Position numbers and translations under genes: made by a program | Part shown: positions 38,908 to 51,463 of the stretch, in pieces | Position numbering within the stretch: the first letter of the stretch is position 1 | Layout: each line of letters opens with the position of its first letter | DNA from: Eopsaltria australis | Lineage: Eukaryota; Chordata; Aves; Passeriformes; Petroicidae | Direction of reading: 5' to 3' | NCBI GenBank assembly: GCA_034509425.1 | Contig: JAVTVJ010000574.1 | Span: forward strand, 496,001-560,000 | DNA: 64,000 nt | The notes under the pieces: generated by a model | Told to the model about the DNA's origin: nothing | What the model saw: only the letters and a program-made list of their open reading frames with translations | Databases searched by the model: none

Positions 38908-39355
38908 TGAGGCTTCAGGATTTCAGCTTTTCTATTTTTCATGTATTTGTAGCCCTGCAGTTTTTTAGTGTGTAACTCTAAACTCCATGCTCAGGGTCAG
39001 CTGCTGCTCTCCCATTTTGCTCACACACAACAATTCCTCTCCAGGCCTGGCAATCAAGGACACCTGACTGTCCCAGGCCCTGAGAGATGGAAACAAAAGT
39101 GAGTTGGGGGGAGCAAACTTGGGGTAAATGACTTCATTAGCTGAAGCTGGAATTGGAAGATGAACCCCCCAATATGCAAATGGACCAAACTTACAAAAGT
39201 GTGAAAACCCGAGACCCGTTGTCCATTTTTGGGTGTAGTCCCTGGGGGGCTTTGTCTGCCTGAAATGTACCTGAAGGCCCTTCAATAAGTACGACTGCTT
39301 TTTATTCCCTTAATTTTGTCTGGCCTCTGTTTTTAGGTAGCCCCACAAGGCATCA
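38908..39355 (+). mobile_element. probable solo LTR of an endogenous retrovirus (copy 2)
   Basis: A 448-bp relative of the LTR at 6441-6881, alignable from end to end with scattered differences and small indels. It starts TGAGGCTTC and ends AAGGCATCA. The four bases outside each end are AGAG and AGAG, a perfect 4-bp target duplication that fixes the boundaries. The polyadenylation signal of copy 1 is here degenerate (AATAAG at 39284-39289). No retroviral coding sequence is attached. Both copies lie in the same orientation about 32 kb apart, but each has its own target duplication, so they are separate insertions and not the two ends of one provirus. Confidence 0.75.
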
Positions 39356-39962
39356 AGAGAGCAAAGTTAATTCAAGGCTCACTCGTGGGTCAGTGCAGGG
39401 AAATACAGCTCTGCCTTCTTCAATGCCTACAGATTCACAGGGAGAGAAATACAGCCACAATTCCAACACACCCAAAGATGGTTTCAGAAGAGGGTGAAAG
39501 AAGGAGTTGTGTTGGATTGCATTCTCTCTTTTCCTGCTAGCACACAGATCACAACACACAATGACATAACATTTCCATGGACGGAGCTAATGCTCAAAAT
39601 GGCACAGTGCAGCTCGACTGACAAGCTGGCATTACATTAATTCATGGGCTCATAGATCTGCTGCAAACTTGCTCTCCTGGTATGTTTGTTTGAATTAAGA
39701 TGCTACAGAAGGGGGGGGAAAAAAGCAAAACAAACAAAATTTGTTTTCTTGGGGGTAGTGAACTTGTTCTCAGCCTTTATGAATGCTGTTTGGGAGCACA
39801 CTGGTGCTCCTGGTGTCTGTGCTGCTGCCTGGGCACAGAGCAGTCTCCTCCTTCCAGGAGGTGTTCCATACCTCCAATAAGTGATATAGGTACCTTTATA
39901 GCACCCACAGATAAATGTGCCAGGATATTTGTACATATACATTTATTGCATATATCCTGCAG

Positions 39963-40077
39963 GATATGGCAGCATTCATTCCATGATGAAATATGTGTTG
40001 GTGGCACACGGTGGTTATCAGACAGAGCACAGAATTACACAGAGACAGACTGGGAATTGTTAAATCTAACATTCATG
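39963..40077 (+). other. splice-bounded open segment, candidate 115-nt exon (speculative)
   Basis: A T-rich acceptor-like stretch ending ATATCCTGCAG precedes this segment, and a strong donor GTAAGT follows it. One frame stays open throughout and ends with TETDWELLNLTFM at the donor. It is part of a longer 144-codon open frame (39700-40134), but the upstream part of that frame looks noncoding. The peptide is unknown to me. Either a chance occurrence or an exon of an unidentified transcript is possible; chance is more likely. Confidence 0.15.
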
Positions 40078-40985
40078 GTAAGTCTTATTTTCTCTTTTTA
40101 TACCACATGGGTCACTGGAGACCATTATCTCTAAGGGAATGATGCCACAGAAAAGTTTACAAAAATGCTTCAGGGACTACGTGTGGAAAGAAGGAAAATT
40201 TAAACTTATACTGTAAGACAGCATTCTTACATGTGAGAAGCACATTTTAGAGATCTCTAGATCCAACAACTGCTTTCCCTTTCTGGTGTTACCCAGTTAT
40301 CCATGTTGTTAAACATAGACCGAATCCCCACACATTACTGGAAACCAGCTCAATTCCAAAAAAAACACTGGTGTAACATTTTATATTTGAATTATGTCAA
40401 CATTGTGAAGACACAAGTTTTTCTAGCAGCTCCCTTTCTCTCAGTTTCCCTCTAGGCAGTGTTAGAGCAAATGTCCCTCTTCTCATCTGCTGAAGTTCAC
40501 TTTTCCCTGTTTAACAGGCAAGGGAGACAACAGACTTCTAAGAATTATTTCTCTAAACTAGAATTGTTTGCATCTACTGTTGCCATCATACTTACACTAA
40601 ATATACGTTCCACATGCAGTTGTCCCTGTCTGAATTAGAGAAAAGTCCTTATGACCATTGCTCCGTGTGCCTCAAGAAAAACCAAACCAAAAAGCACCAG
40701 AGAATGTAAAGAAGAGGGACATTAATGAGAGATCTTTAGAAATAATTACACAGGTCACCTTTTATTTTTAGTATATGTAGTCCTTTACCAAATATTCAGA
40801 GAACAAGACTTATGGTTATCAGAGCATTATGACAATCATGCCAAGAAGTTAATTACTACAAAATAAATACACTGCTATAACTCATTTTCATATCCAGTTG
40901 ATGGATTTTTATTTCATTCCTTTTTCCCCAAGAAATCAGTGTACTCACAGATTTCCATGAGAGTCAGATTTTCATGAGAGTTCAG

Positions 40986-41011
40986 CTCTCATTTTGGCAC
41001 CCAAATGAGAG
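40986..41011. repeat. perfect 9-bp inverted repeat (hairpin)
   Basis: CTCTCATTT and AAATGAGAG separated by eight bases. Two further ATGAGAG words lie just upstream (about 40955-40980) as part of an imperfect direct duplication. Too small for a microRNA precursor. Confidence 0.7.
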
Positions 41012-44000
41012 CCAGACTTTGCTAAGGGCTCGGTGCCTCGCAGAACAGGAACTGTGAGGAGCTGAGCTATTTTGAAAATCTAGCAGCTGCTGTGTAGGTT
41101 GAGAATATGAAATTCTGGTCCCAAGCTCTTTAAAAGCCTGGCCTTACCTAACTAACAGCACTATAAGCAAGAATCCTAAATCTAGGAAATTACAGTTCCT
41201 TCTGCAGTGTCCTTTGTCCTGCTGAAAACTTTCACTTTTAGTGCATTTCAAGAACTTTGCATTCCCATTATTGCCAGGGGCCCCTCGCTGCCTCCAGGAA
41301 CAGCTCTGACCTTTCCAACACATCCTTCTTCGGGGAGAAAAGGTTATTTTTCTCTCCCTGGTTTAATGGTAAAGTTGCCTCATTACTGGCACTATTAGAA
41401 TTTTAAACTGCAATAATGCTCAGCATTTGCCTGGGGGGGCTCAGAGAGCTCTGCCAGTGTCACCCCAGTGGTCACTGCCCTCACCTGTCCCTCTCCAGGT
41501 GCAACTTTAACAGCCTGGAGAACAGAGCCAGCTTCTCTCTGATCAGCTGGAGCATGCCCTGGTTCTCCTTCACTCCTCAAATTATGACAGCTTCCAATTT
41601 TTAAAAATACAGAAACGCCAATAATTATTAATACCATATTAATTTTCTGGGAATAATAACACCAGGGTCATTTCAGATAAAGAAAAAGCAGACCAGAAAT
41701 GGGCAGGTTGTGCTCTGCAGACACTCCAATTCCAGCAGCACATTATTCACACACAGTACAATGCACAGGCATCAATCATTCTTCAGGAATACTTAACTTT
41801 CAGAATTTCTTTGCAATAGATGTTGCCTTTCTCACTCTACAAACTTTCATTCCCTCACCACTTTGCCTGCAGAATCAACTTGAGTATTTTTTTCAGAATT
41901 TCCTTTCTTTTCAGATACTTTTTGAGCAAAATGCTTGGGTTTGAAACCTATTTTTGAACGAAGAATTAAACTACCACCAAGGATTGCAGAAATCTTTTGA
42001 TACTTCGATGATTTAATCAAGCTCACATTTTTCTACCCATTTTCCTAATTTTTTGGTGGTTTTTGAGACAAAGGAGATAAAGTGTGTTTTCTGCAAAACA
42101 GTCCAGCAATTCACATGGTCTGCAAAAGGCCTTAACAATTTCATAATAATGACTGAAAAAACACAACTATTTATGTAAACCATCAAGAGCAGAGACAATC
42201 CTGATTCCTGTCAGTGAAAAAGAGACATATTGAGTGAGACCTCTAGAGATGTGTAACCAGTGCTTTAAATCATTTTTTAAGCTTATTGTCAAGAGAAATT
42301 CAAGTGAGGTTTCCAGTTTGAGCTAACATTCCTAAATGCTTCACTTGGATTGCACTGACACAATCTTATAAGTTCAGGAAATGAACTTCAATTTATGCAA
42401 TAGCCCTGTGGAAAAAAACATTTTGAAGAGATTTAAGATTGTCTTGTTTTTAAACATGAACCGAAAATCTCTAAACAAATCATATTAGCAAAATTATCAC
42501 CACTACCAGACAGCTACATTCCTCATGCTAATTTCAAATATATTTTAAATTTAATTCCAGTTGTCACATAAACTATTACACACATTTTGCAATCATGCCT
42601 CTCTAATCAACTTTAGATCCCAAATTACATTTGTCTGGAAAGTTTCAGAGCTTTGGATTGCACAGTCATGATACCAAACCTTTGTGGACATGGAAACATT
42701 CACACAAGTTCTGGGATAGAGGCTGCTCCTCCCCTTTCTGGGCTACATGGAATTACAGCTATACTTTAAATTTTCATAGAAGAAATTGTATAAAAGCATT
42801 TTGGAGCGCTCTTCCCCCAAACACCAACAGGAAACTGAAATTCCTACAGAAGATGAGGATTATGTGGATGAAGTGGAGCATTTCAGCCCTTTTTACAATG
42901 GCATGGGAAATGTCCTGTGAGTGCCCACGGCTCTGGGACTGTGCCCAGGAATGCCCAAACACCAGGAGATCAGAGCACTGACCACAGCAGAGCCCAAGGC
43001 TCAAACATGCCCGGGATCCACAGCATTTCCTTTGCCTCTTCCATCAGCACACTCCTCTTGCACACTCACGGAAGGACCAGGCTGCACTAAAGTGAATTTG
43101 AAGGCACAAATGTCATTTATTAATTTGCCACTTCCCCCCCCTTTCTTGGCAATCAGCTGTGATACATAACCTGAATTTTAATACCAAATTACAAGAGCAC
43201 TGTGTAAATGGCATACTCAAAAATGCAGACTTTCCCTTTTCTTTTAGGTAAAATTAAGCTAATCTGCTTTGACAGAAGAGGGCTCTTTGGAACCACCTAG
43301 TGAGTCTCCCAAATATGAAGCAGTAACTCAAATGTCAATTACTTTTCCAACAGCAGACAAATTGCTGGCACACTAATGCAATTTAAGGACAATAATTAGA
43401 TAACAGGACTACAGAGTGTACCAGGTGACAGAGTTTCTGAGATAATAGAATCTAGTGTCCTACTTCTTAAATATTAACATCATTCCATTTCAGTCAATCG
43501 GTTTATGGTAATTTTAAAAGGGCAAAGCAAATTCTTTTTATTGCTAATAATATTGTGCTTCTCCAGCATTAGCTTTGAAGGTTAGCAATTTACAGGGTCA
43601 AACCTTAATTATATTATTTCCTTTTTATTTACTTTTCTTTTTTAATCTTTCCTCTTTGAAGTCTTTTCCTATTATAGAGATTTTTAAAGCACTTGATTAA
43701 AAAAAAATTGAAACTCTTGAAATGTGAGTTCACTGTGCTCCACAGAAAGGAGCCAGTTTCATCACAGCACATGTAACATCTTTGTTAAACCCATTTAGAA
43801 AGTTACAAACTTTTCCTAGAATCCCTTTCTGTTATAATTGCATTCTAGTCTGGGTGGTTTGGTGATGTCAGGCCATCCACAATGCCAGGTACCATGTCCA
43901 AGGCTTTGCAAAATAAATGCAGTCAAGTGCTCTCCATAAATATTCCAGGCAGAAGAAATCTCCTTGCTTTAGCCACAAGCACCCAGATCACTAAATTTCA

Positions 44001-44944
44001 CTTTGCATCATGAATTTATATTGGAATATTCTTCCATTCCCACTTTTTTCACCCCCATTAGTCAGCTGTGGAATATTTGTTTTCAACAAAGGCTCTGTAA
44101 TTCTCGACACCAGACTTCCTTTCATCCATAAAACTAATGCCCACTGACACAGTGAAATATCTGCACTCTGACCACAGGCACCAACTCCAGGACAGGGGAG
44201 GAATTCACCTGCAATAATGTTTAGCTTCTCAACTCAGACCTCAACAAGAATTCAAATTTGTGTCCTCTGGGAGTTTTTAAGTTTTCAAGTGAAAAAAGAC
44301 AGAAATGAAATCATAATACAGACCACAAAAAATTGTGTTTCAAAACATTCTTCCCCATCTTAAACAAAAGAAAAGCTTTAAGTGCTGTATTAAGAACCAG
44401 CCAAGCCCCCTGGCTTTCAGAAATGTTTGTGCCAGTCTCCCAAAGCCACGCTTGTATTCTTCAGTTAAAAAACTTGTGTAATACAGTTTTAAATGTTTTC
44501 TAACAGACACATGGAAAGGTTGCCATCAGTTGTACAGCTTTTAGCCCTTGAAGCCACAGCATTTCTATTTGGGAAATATTCAATATCATAGCAGTGGTTT
44601 GGTACCTGCTGTGGGTGGGGAAAAAGGAAAATTAAAAAGTATAGCAAAACATTGAGATAATTCTTCCTTAGCACTGGCCTGTGAGCCTACAAAGCTGAGC
44701 ACCACTGTCCAGGTATCACTGGGGTACCCTGTAAGAACAGACTTTTCTCACTTTTTTTGTCACACACAAACACTGTTTTGATTTATCATACATCCCATTG
44801 CCTGCATGGTAGCAGATGATAATGAACTATCACTGTGGTTTTTTACCCTACAGATAATCACAATCATTTATAAGGCACTGCCTGTAATTTCTCAGTTAAT
44901 CTGGAGCTCTGATACGCAACAGTGATCAAAAATTCATTATTACC

Positions 44945-44960
44945 TGATACAGCTGTATCA
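44945..44960. repeat. perfect 16-bp palindrome
   Basis: TGATACAGCTGTATCA, centred on the E-box core CAGCTG. A dimeric protein-binding site is conceivable, but nothing nearby supports it. Confidence 0.8.
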
Positions 44961-45608
44961 TCTCTGCTCACAATTCCCCTATTTTTCCATGTGCATTTTA
45001 CCTACATTGGGAAACAGACTTGTGGATATCTGAACAATTATCCTGACATTACCTTACCTTCAACAGGAGAATTCTTGTCCATCTTGACTGGCAGGGAATA
45101 TGGATTTGTGAAACCAGTAATGGAAATTCACCATGCTGAGGACTTGGGTATCAGTGGTCATCTGTGACAAAGACCTCCAAGACCCTCAGCCAGAGCAACC
45201 AGAACCCCAAAAAAGCCCTTGTATATTATCTTGTAGCCCTGTGACAGAGCCATGACTTCACCTGCCAGGGTCAGACTGAAATGAAGCCTTTTGGAAACAG
45301 CAGAACTGCTAAAGCCTGTACAAAGCAGCTCACTGGGCAACAGGCAGAGAAAATCTGGGGTTATCCCTAGTACTTGAATTGCAGTTAGAACTCAGATTTG
45401 ACTTCAAATGATATTAAACCTTTCATGGCAATGGTACAGAAGGCAAATGAGAAGCAATCCTGGAGGTGAACACTCTGCTCTCTGGGATCCAGGCACCTCC
45501 TGAGCTGGGTTTGTTTATCACACGATGCATCAGGACAATTCTTCGCTCACCAAACACTTTGAGGACAATTTCTATTAAAGGAAGTAAACAAACACGTTCA
45601 CCAGTCTG

Positions 45609-45825
45609 TCAGGCCTGATGGGATTCATGCCAGAGCTCTGGAGGAGCTGGGGGATGTTCTGGCATCCCCTCTCTATCACCTGCCAAGGGGCTCAGGGTCT
45701 GGGGAGGTCCCTGCTGGCTGGAAGCTGACCAAGATTATTCCAGCCTGTACAAAAGGGCTTGAGGAAATACCCGGGGCACTGCAGATCTTTTAGCCTGACC
45801 TCAGCATCTGGAAAGTTTTATTTAT
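45609..45825 (+). mobile_element. CR1-type LINE fragment (reverse transcriptase part)
   Basis: From 45611 a frame of 60 codons is open until a TAG at 45791. It begins with PDGIHARALEELGDVL and continues with a GEVPAGWK motif. This matches the start of the reverse-transcriptase domain of CR1 elements, where a PDGIHARAL-like motif, then GEVPxDWK, then a VxPIxKKG segment follow each other. Beyond the stop, the DNA still resembles the next conserved part (PVSLTS region) with shifted frames. The element is truncated at both ends, carries stop codons and indels, and is dead. CR1 is the dominant LINE of birds and other sauropsids. Confidence 0.75.
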
Positions 45826-46642
45826 AGAATATAGATGATACTGGAATACTGGGGAGAGGCATTTAAGTCATTGTAAAGGAAAAAAAGCTCTTCCCACCCC
45901 ACTCTCAGAGGGCTCAGGCACCCATGGCACCACATTAACCATGGATGTGGAGCTGGGAGCCTCTCATGTCACACTCACAGTGCACAAAACAGAAGAAATA
46001 AAGGGTCTATGAAAAAAAGAAACCAAACAAAAAACAAACACAGAAGAGAGTGAGGAATGGGTACTGCTCTGTGGGGAATGCTTAGAGCTGATAAACATTT
46101 ATAGCCCAGGAATGCATGATTTTGAATCTAGGGCTTTCAAAAAACAAAGAGGTGGAAGGGGCAGCAGGAAGACATAAAAAATAAAGTTAGCAGGATAGCA
46201 ATTAGTAGGGGACATTTAGTGTGAGGCATAACAATGAGCAATACATGTTATTAACACATTATATGCTTTGCTTTTAAAAAAATGTATAAACTTCCTTTAA
46301 ATAGCTAACCTCAAACAGCTACAGGAAAAAACCAGTGATCGATATCATTCCCTTCCCCATCTTCCCATTAAGCAGACTGAACCCAGCAGACAACCTTTCC
46401 ATGAACTTACTCAGTTCCATATGTATCAAGACTGATAAATCATTATTCATTCCTCTAAGCACAAGGGCTTCCTTACTTCTTATGGATAGGAAAAAAAACT
46501 TTTTTGGACAATGAAAAATTCTCTCTTTATTCTTTTTCCTACTCCTTTTCACACAGCCCTCACTCTGTGTCCCAGGATAATGAGAATCAAATAGAAATAA
46601 AATAAAGGAACTTCCATCTACTTCTATGAAGAAAATAAGGTC

Positions 46643-46660
46643 TTTTTTTTTTTTTTTTTT
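46643..46660. repeat. poly-T run (T18)
   Basis: Eighteen uninterrupted T. On the minus strand this reads as an A tail, but no retroposon body is recognisable next to it. Confidence 0.85.
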
Positions 46661-48026
46661 GTAATCTAACATCTAATTTCCAAAAGGAAACAGCTTCAAG
46701 ACTTGCATGCTTTTAAAAGTATTTGTCTGATTCTATAATGGTAGCCTAAGAAAACCCCACTCCTTAAAGAAGTCCTGCATTTATGCTGTTTACAGGATTT
46801 TTTCTACTTCATGCTCTCCTTTGTTTTAGTTATTTCATAAATTTTTTTTTCCTCATTAGACACTCCTGTTTTCTGTCTCTAAAGTGGAGAACTTCATCCC
46901 ATTTTCTTCATCCCATATTTATAAAAGCATAAACCACTGAAGACTATTTCTAGGGGTCTCTGTAGCTCTGTAGCTCTACCTGATACTCCTAGGTCCTCCC
47001 TAACTGTTCAGTTCTGAAATAATCAGACCTCTTTGGAAAAAATAAAATACTGGACACCTTGATACCTCAGAGATACATCAAGCATTCAAACTGTGCTTAC
47101 ATTTCTGCACATATTCTTTCATTTTAGTCTTGCCCTTAAAATAACTACAACTACATTGCCAGAGCACATTTCAAATGCCACAGCACACAGCTAAGAGAAC
47201 AAATAAATGAGTTAGAATGCTGCTCATTGTTTGCCTTTATTTTAGAATAAAGTCAAATATGATTTATCCCCTGGCTGCTTTAGTTTCTCTGAAACTTTGC
47301 AATTGGGATTTCCTCTCCTGTGCCGAGACAAGAAGGTTAAATTGCTTCTGCTGTGGTATTTGTTAGTTCTGCACGGTGTTTCTTTCCATGAACACACAGT
47401 GTTCACTACACTCACTCCTTTGTTCTCCATTCCTGTTTCTCTCCTCCTTCAGAGCACCACGGAATGGCTGAGGTTGAAAGGGGAGATCACAGTCCATCCT
47501 CCCTGCTCAGGGCTGGGCAGCCAGAGCACAGCCTAACAAACCCAGGGAGCTGCACAGAGAAAACCCTCCAAAAAATTCCTCAGCAGAGAAGACACAGCCT
47601 GCAGTGCCAGAGTATCCATGGGATGGCACCGAGGATGGAACTGATGATTTCAGGACTGAAATGTGTCCCTTCCCTCTCTCCTGAACTGCACTGCACAGAA
47701 ATGCCTCCAGCTGACAGGGAACCCTGCAGCCACCTGAGGTGTTTAAAACAGCAGCTCTCAGTGCCTCTTCTAGACAGCAAAAAGAAAAAAAAGTAAGAAA
47801 AATAAGAGTAAGGAGACAGAGGAGCAAAAATAAATCGAGTTCAGTAAGTGAGCAGAGAAAGCAGCTGTAGGACTAATAGGGGAGATGGAAACATTTAGGA
47901 AAAACTTTTAATGAATTCCATAATGTTGTTTTGAGAAACCACTTAGGGATGTGTCCCCAGGAAAATACATCTCGAGGAGAAATGGCAAAAGCAGCAGTTT
48001 CTCCAAGAGAATAGGAAACAACTTAC

Positions 48027-48089
48027 TTGGCTCTCGGGAACGCAGAATGACCGAAGGAAGGAACCAGAAAGAAAAGGGACACCAGGATC
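48027..48089 (-). other. splice-bounded open segment on minus strand, candidate 63-nt exon (speculative)
   Basis: Read on the minus strand, an acceptor ending GATTTTCAG precedes the segment and CAA then GTAAGT follows it. The frame from the first base is open and encodes DPGVPFLSGSFLRSFCVPES plus Gln, with intron phase 0 at both ends. It retains CpG dinucleotides that neutral bird DNA usually loses. The peptide is not recognised. Chance remains the main explanation. Confidence 0.13.
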
Positions 48090-49322
48090 CTGAAAATCTA
48101 TGACAGAGAAAAGAGGGAGAGACAATAATGGATGGTGTAACATGAGGTGATAAAATGGGAAGTACAGAGGAGAACAAGATGACACAGTGGGAAAACAAAA
48201 CAGGGGGCAGGGTTTACAGATGAATCTGAGTCCAAAATTTATGGAATTATTGTCATAAGATGAAAAAAGGGATGACATGCACAAATAGGGGAAAAGCCAG
48301 TGACTTCAAACATAAAAGAAGGTAACAGCTGCTCTCCTGTTTCACTAAGTTGGATCATTTACCACATCCATATTTCAAATAGTAATTAATTAAGTTGTAC
48401 TGGAGCCAACAACAGCAGGGACTCTTTATTAATGAATGCATAGATCAGATAAACAACTGTGCTGAAGATGGATTTTACCAGTAAACTTTAGCACTACCAT
48501 TTCCTACATGAATAAATATGCATAAAACAGCATCTCTGAAGGTTTTAAAGGTATGAAAAGTAAGAATCCAGACACTATTTCCATCAGCAGCAAAACTTCT
48601 ATGGAATCACAACTGAACGACATCAAGTTCTGCAACACTTCCCGATACATGAATAATATTCTAGCATTTCAGAAAAAAAAAATTAAAAGCTATTAAAAAA
48701 CAAACCACCCACCAAAAACACCACTCCTCATGACCCAAACAAACAAAAAAAGATTTATTTTTCTATGCTAAGCTTAGGAAATTGGGGCACTTTTCTGAGA
48801 ATAATCAGAACTCACTGCCTGCTGTTCAACATGCAAACAAGTCTAATTACTCCCTCTGGCTGGTCCCAAAATGTTTGACTCCTGTCAGGGACAGTTTTTC
48901 ACCTGGAATCCTGGCTGTACCTGTTCTGCTGCAAGGAATGCACATGCACACCTACCTCACAGGAGATGGATAAGCACCTGTCACCACCAGAGTCTCCTCG
49001 GCTCCAAAGCACCCAGCTGGAGCCTTTGCTCTGCTCAGTGTACGTGGGCACCACTCACTTTGTTGAGCAGTAGTTACTCCCTATTTTTGGAATAAGGTTC
49101 TTCTTTCTTGCTCAGAAAGCTGAGTTTAGCTGTAGGCTGCTATTTCATTCCTTTATTAAGCATCCTTCAACACATTCCGCATCCAAAAATTTATTCATCG
49201 TAAAGAAGGAGTTTGGATACAAAATGTTTTTAAAGTTTATCCCCAAGTTTTCCAGATCCTCAGCGCTGGCATTTAAGGCACACATAAAGCTCAAGGAAAA
49301 GGTCATATTTTTCAGCTTTCTA

Positions 49323-49336
49323 GGAAGGAAGGAAGG
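49323..49336. repeat. (GGAA)n short microsatellite
   Basis: About three and a half GGAA units. Confidence 0.7.
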
Positions 49337-49743
49337 ACAGAAGGATGGAAAGACCTAAGTCATGATTGCTTAGTCATCTGAGCTCAGCACCCAGCCACCC
49401 AAAGCACAGGCAAGAAACACAAGAGAACTGTGTCTTTCTAAACAAATCTGTTTCAAACTCTGCAGGCAACAAAAAAAATAAAGAAGAAAGACAAGTCACT
49501 CTGCAGCTCAAAGCAGGAGAAAAATCGTGAAGCCATAAAACAGAGACTGTGGAAAACCAGTTTTCATCTTTTCCACCCACTTTGGGGTGACCAGGCTGTA
49601 GCAGGCCAGAAACAAGAATTTCTACCTTTGCCTTAGCATGGCATGAAAATAACCCAGCAATCCACACACAGATTTCATAGAAACTGGCAGCATTTTCTTT
49701 CCTTTCTGCTCTTACAATCAGAATACAAGCAATACAAGACTTG

Positions 49744-49764
49744 TTTTTATTTTTATTTTTTTTT
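49744..49764. repeat. T-rich (TTTTTA)n tract
   Basis: T runs separated by single A; low complexity. Confidence 0.7.
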
Positions 49765-51447
49765 GTCCTCTAACAAAAGTTTTCCCTGCATTATTCTTTC
49801 TCAGTATCACCCTGTATTTATTAATTGCCAATTTACTTGATACTATCCGTGACAACAATTCTTAGTATAATCTGATCAGTAAAAATCCACTTAAACCCAG
49901 TGGCATGCCCCACACACCTTTTCATCCAGATTATTAGCATTTGTATTTTATCAGCCCCGAGATGCTCTAACCACAATCACAGCCCCAGTGCCAGCACAGC
50001 ACATAAGGAATTTGAGATAGCCCTGCCCGTGGAGGTGAAGTGGCACTGATTCCTCTGTCACAGGCACAGAATTGTGACACTGCAATCAGGAGATCTGCCT
50101 GAGGAAACCAGGGATGCTGCTAAGAGAGATTAGATTGAAATCTAAAATCCTTGACACCTAGCTAAGTACACATGACAAGACTGTGGAGAATGCTAGATCT
50201 TTCCACCTTTCTGCAATAAAACCTGAATGTAATCTAAATAGATTTATACCATCTGTCTCTTGAAATGAAATGGATATGAACTTGTATTTTCTAGGTTATT
50301 TCTGCTATTGACTATTTTCCCTCATACTCCTGAAGCTGAACACAGTGTGAAAGTATTATAACCAATACAATCTTTATTTCTATCCTTTGAGACTGCCCGG
50401 TAACACCCATCAGTATCAAACCTTCACTTAGTACCAACCATCATAGGAAAATTGAAATTCCAGCACTCTTGATGTAAGCATTTATAGCAAACCTTGTGAG
50501 AAAACTGCTAGCTGGACTAATCCTTACCCTGACATTTTGGAATTTGGGATTAGAAGTCTCTGCAGCTGCTTTCTTATGAGCCACAGAGTCAGTGAGGTGG
50601 CAGGAAAAAGGGAAGTGAGTGCATCCACTGAAATCAGAGGCAGCACTTTCAGGCTGATATCACATGTTAAGAATATCCTGGGTACTTTCAGTGCAAAATT
50701 CTGTCATTCCCTCAGTGCACACATCCTCAACATGCAGAAATCTTTCAGGAGAAATCGTGACAAATGGAGCACACAGCAGAGCTGCAGAAATCTGCACTGT
50801 AAATCAGAGCTCTAATGAACAGTCCCTGCCATTGGAACCCATGGCTGGGGCCATTTGCAAGGAAGTAAAGCCAGATGGGGATGCTTAATTTACTTCCACT
50901 TTGCTTTGGTGTTCTCTGCATAATTCTTCTACAAATCCCCTCAACACTCTCAGAATATTTTGCATAGCAAGGACACGCTGGCATGCAACACATTAATCTT
51001 CATATACCAATAGACACAATGTGTGCCAATAGACACAACAACCCATAATGACAGAGCTTATAATTTCTCAGCTCCTCATTTATTTTCAGCAGTGGAATAA
51101 GTCAAAAGTACTGGTGAAAGGAGTTTGTGCTGTTCAAATTACACTGTAAGCATTTTCCTGCCTCCCAGTTTTACTGTAAAGGCCAAAAGACATGGAAAAG
51201 AAAATAATTTCTGCCATTCAAACTGCCCACAGCCTGGACAGAGGCATGAGGACTGGCAAATAAATCAGGAAGATAGCCACAGACACTCAAATACACCCAC
51301 AACACGTTATTGGAAAAGTTTAGGCATCAACTTTTCTATCAGCTTTCAATGTGCTACTTCACTTCCTGACAGTGAGGAAGTTACTGCTGTGACTAAACTG
51401 CAGAAAGGCATTTTCTAAATGTCCATGGTGCATGGGAATACATCTAT

Positions 51448-51463
51448 TATATATATATATATA
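51448..51463. repeat. (TA)8 microsatellite
   Basis: Eight perfect TA dinucleotides. Confidence 0.8.

Larger units (their letters stand above)
39356..45608. other. noncoding DNA, no gene seen
   Basis: Mostly AT-rich unique sequence. It includes a G8 run at 39711-39718, a plus-strand frame of 144 codons at 39700-40134 (its splice-like part is listed separately), a small hairpin near 41.0 kb and a 16-bp palindrome near 44.95 kb. No domain or RNA gene is recognisable. Confidence 0.55.

Noticed and set aside
44922..45167. Plus-strand open frame of 81 codons with a fairly protein-like C-terminal half
   Set aside because: No recognised family, no splice sites at its ends and no supporting neighbour. 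Considered a possible transposon remnant but no motif backs it.
47464..47796. Plus-strand open frame of 110 codons ending in a Lys run
   Set aside because: The Lys run comes from an A-rich tract, opposed frames are equally open, and no homology is recognised.
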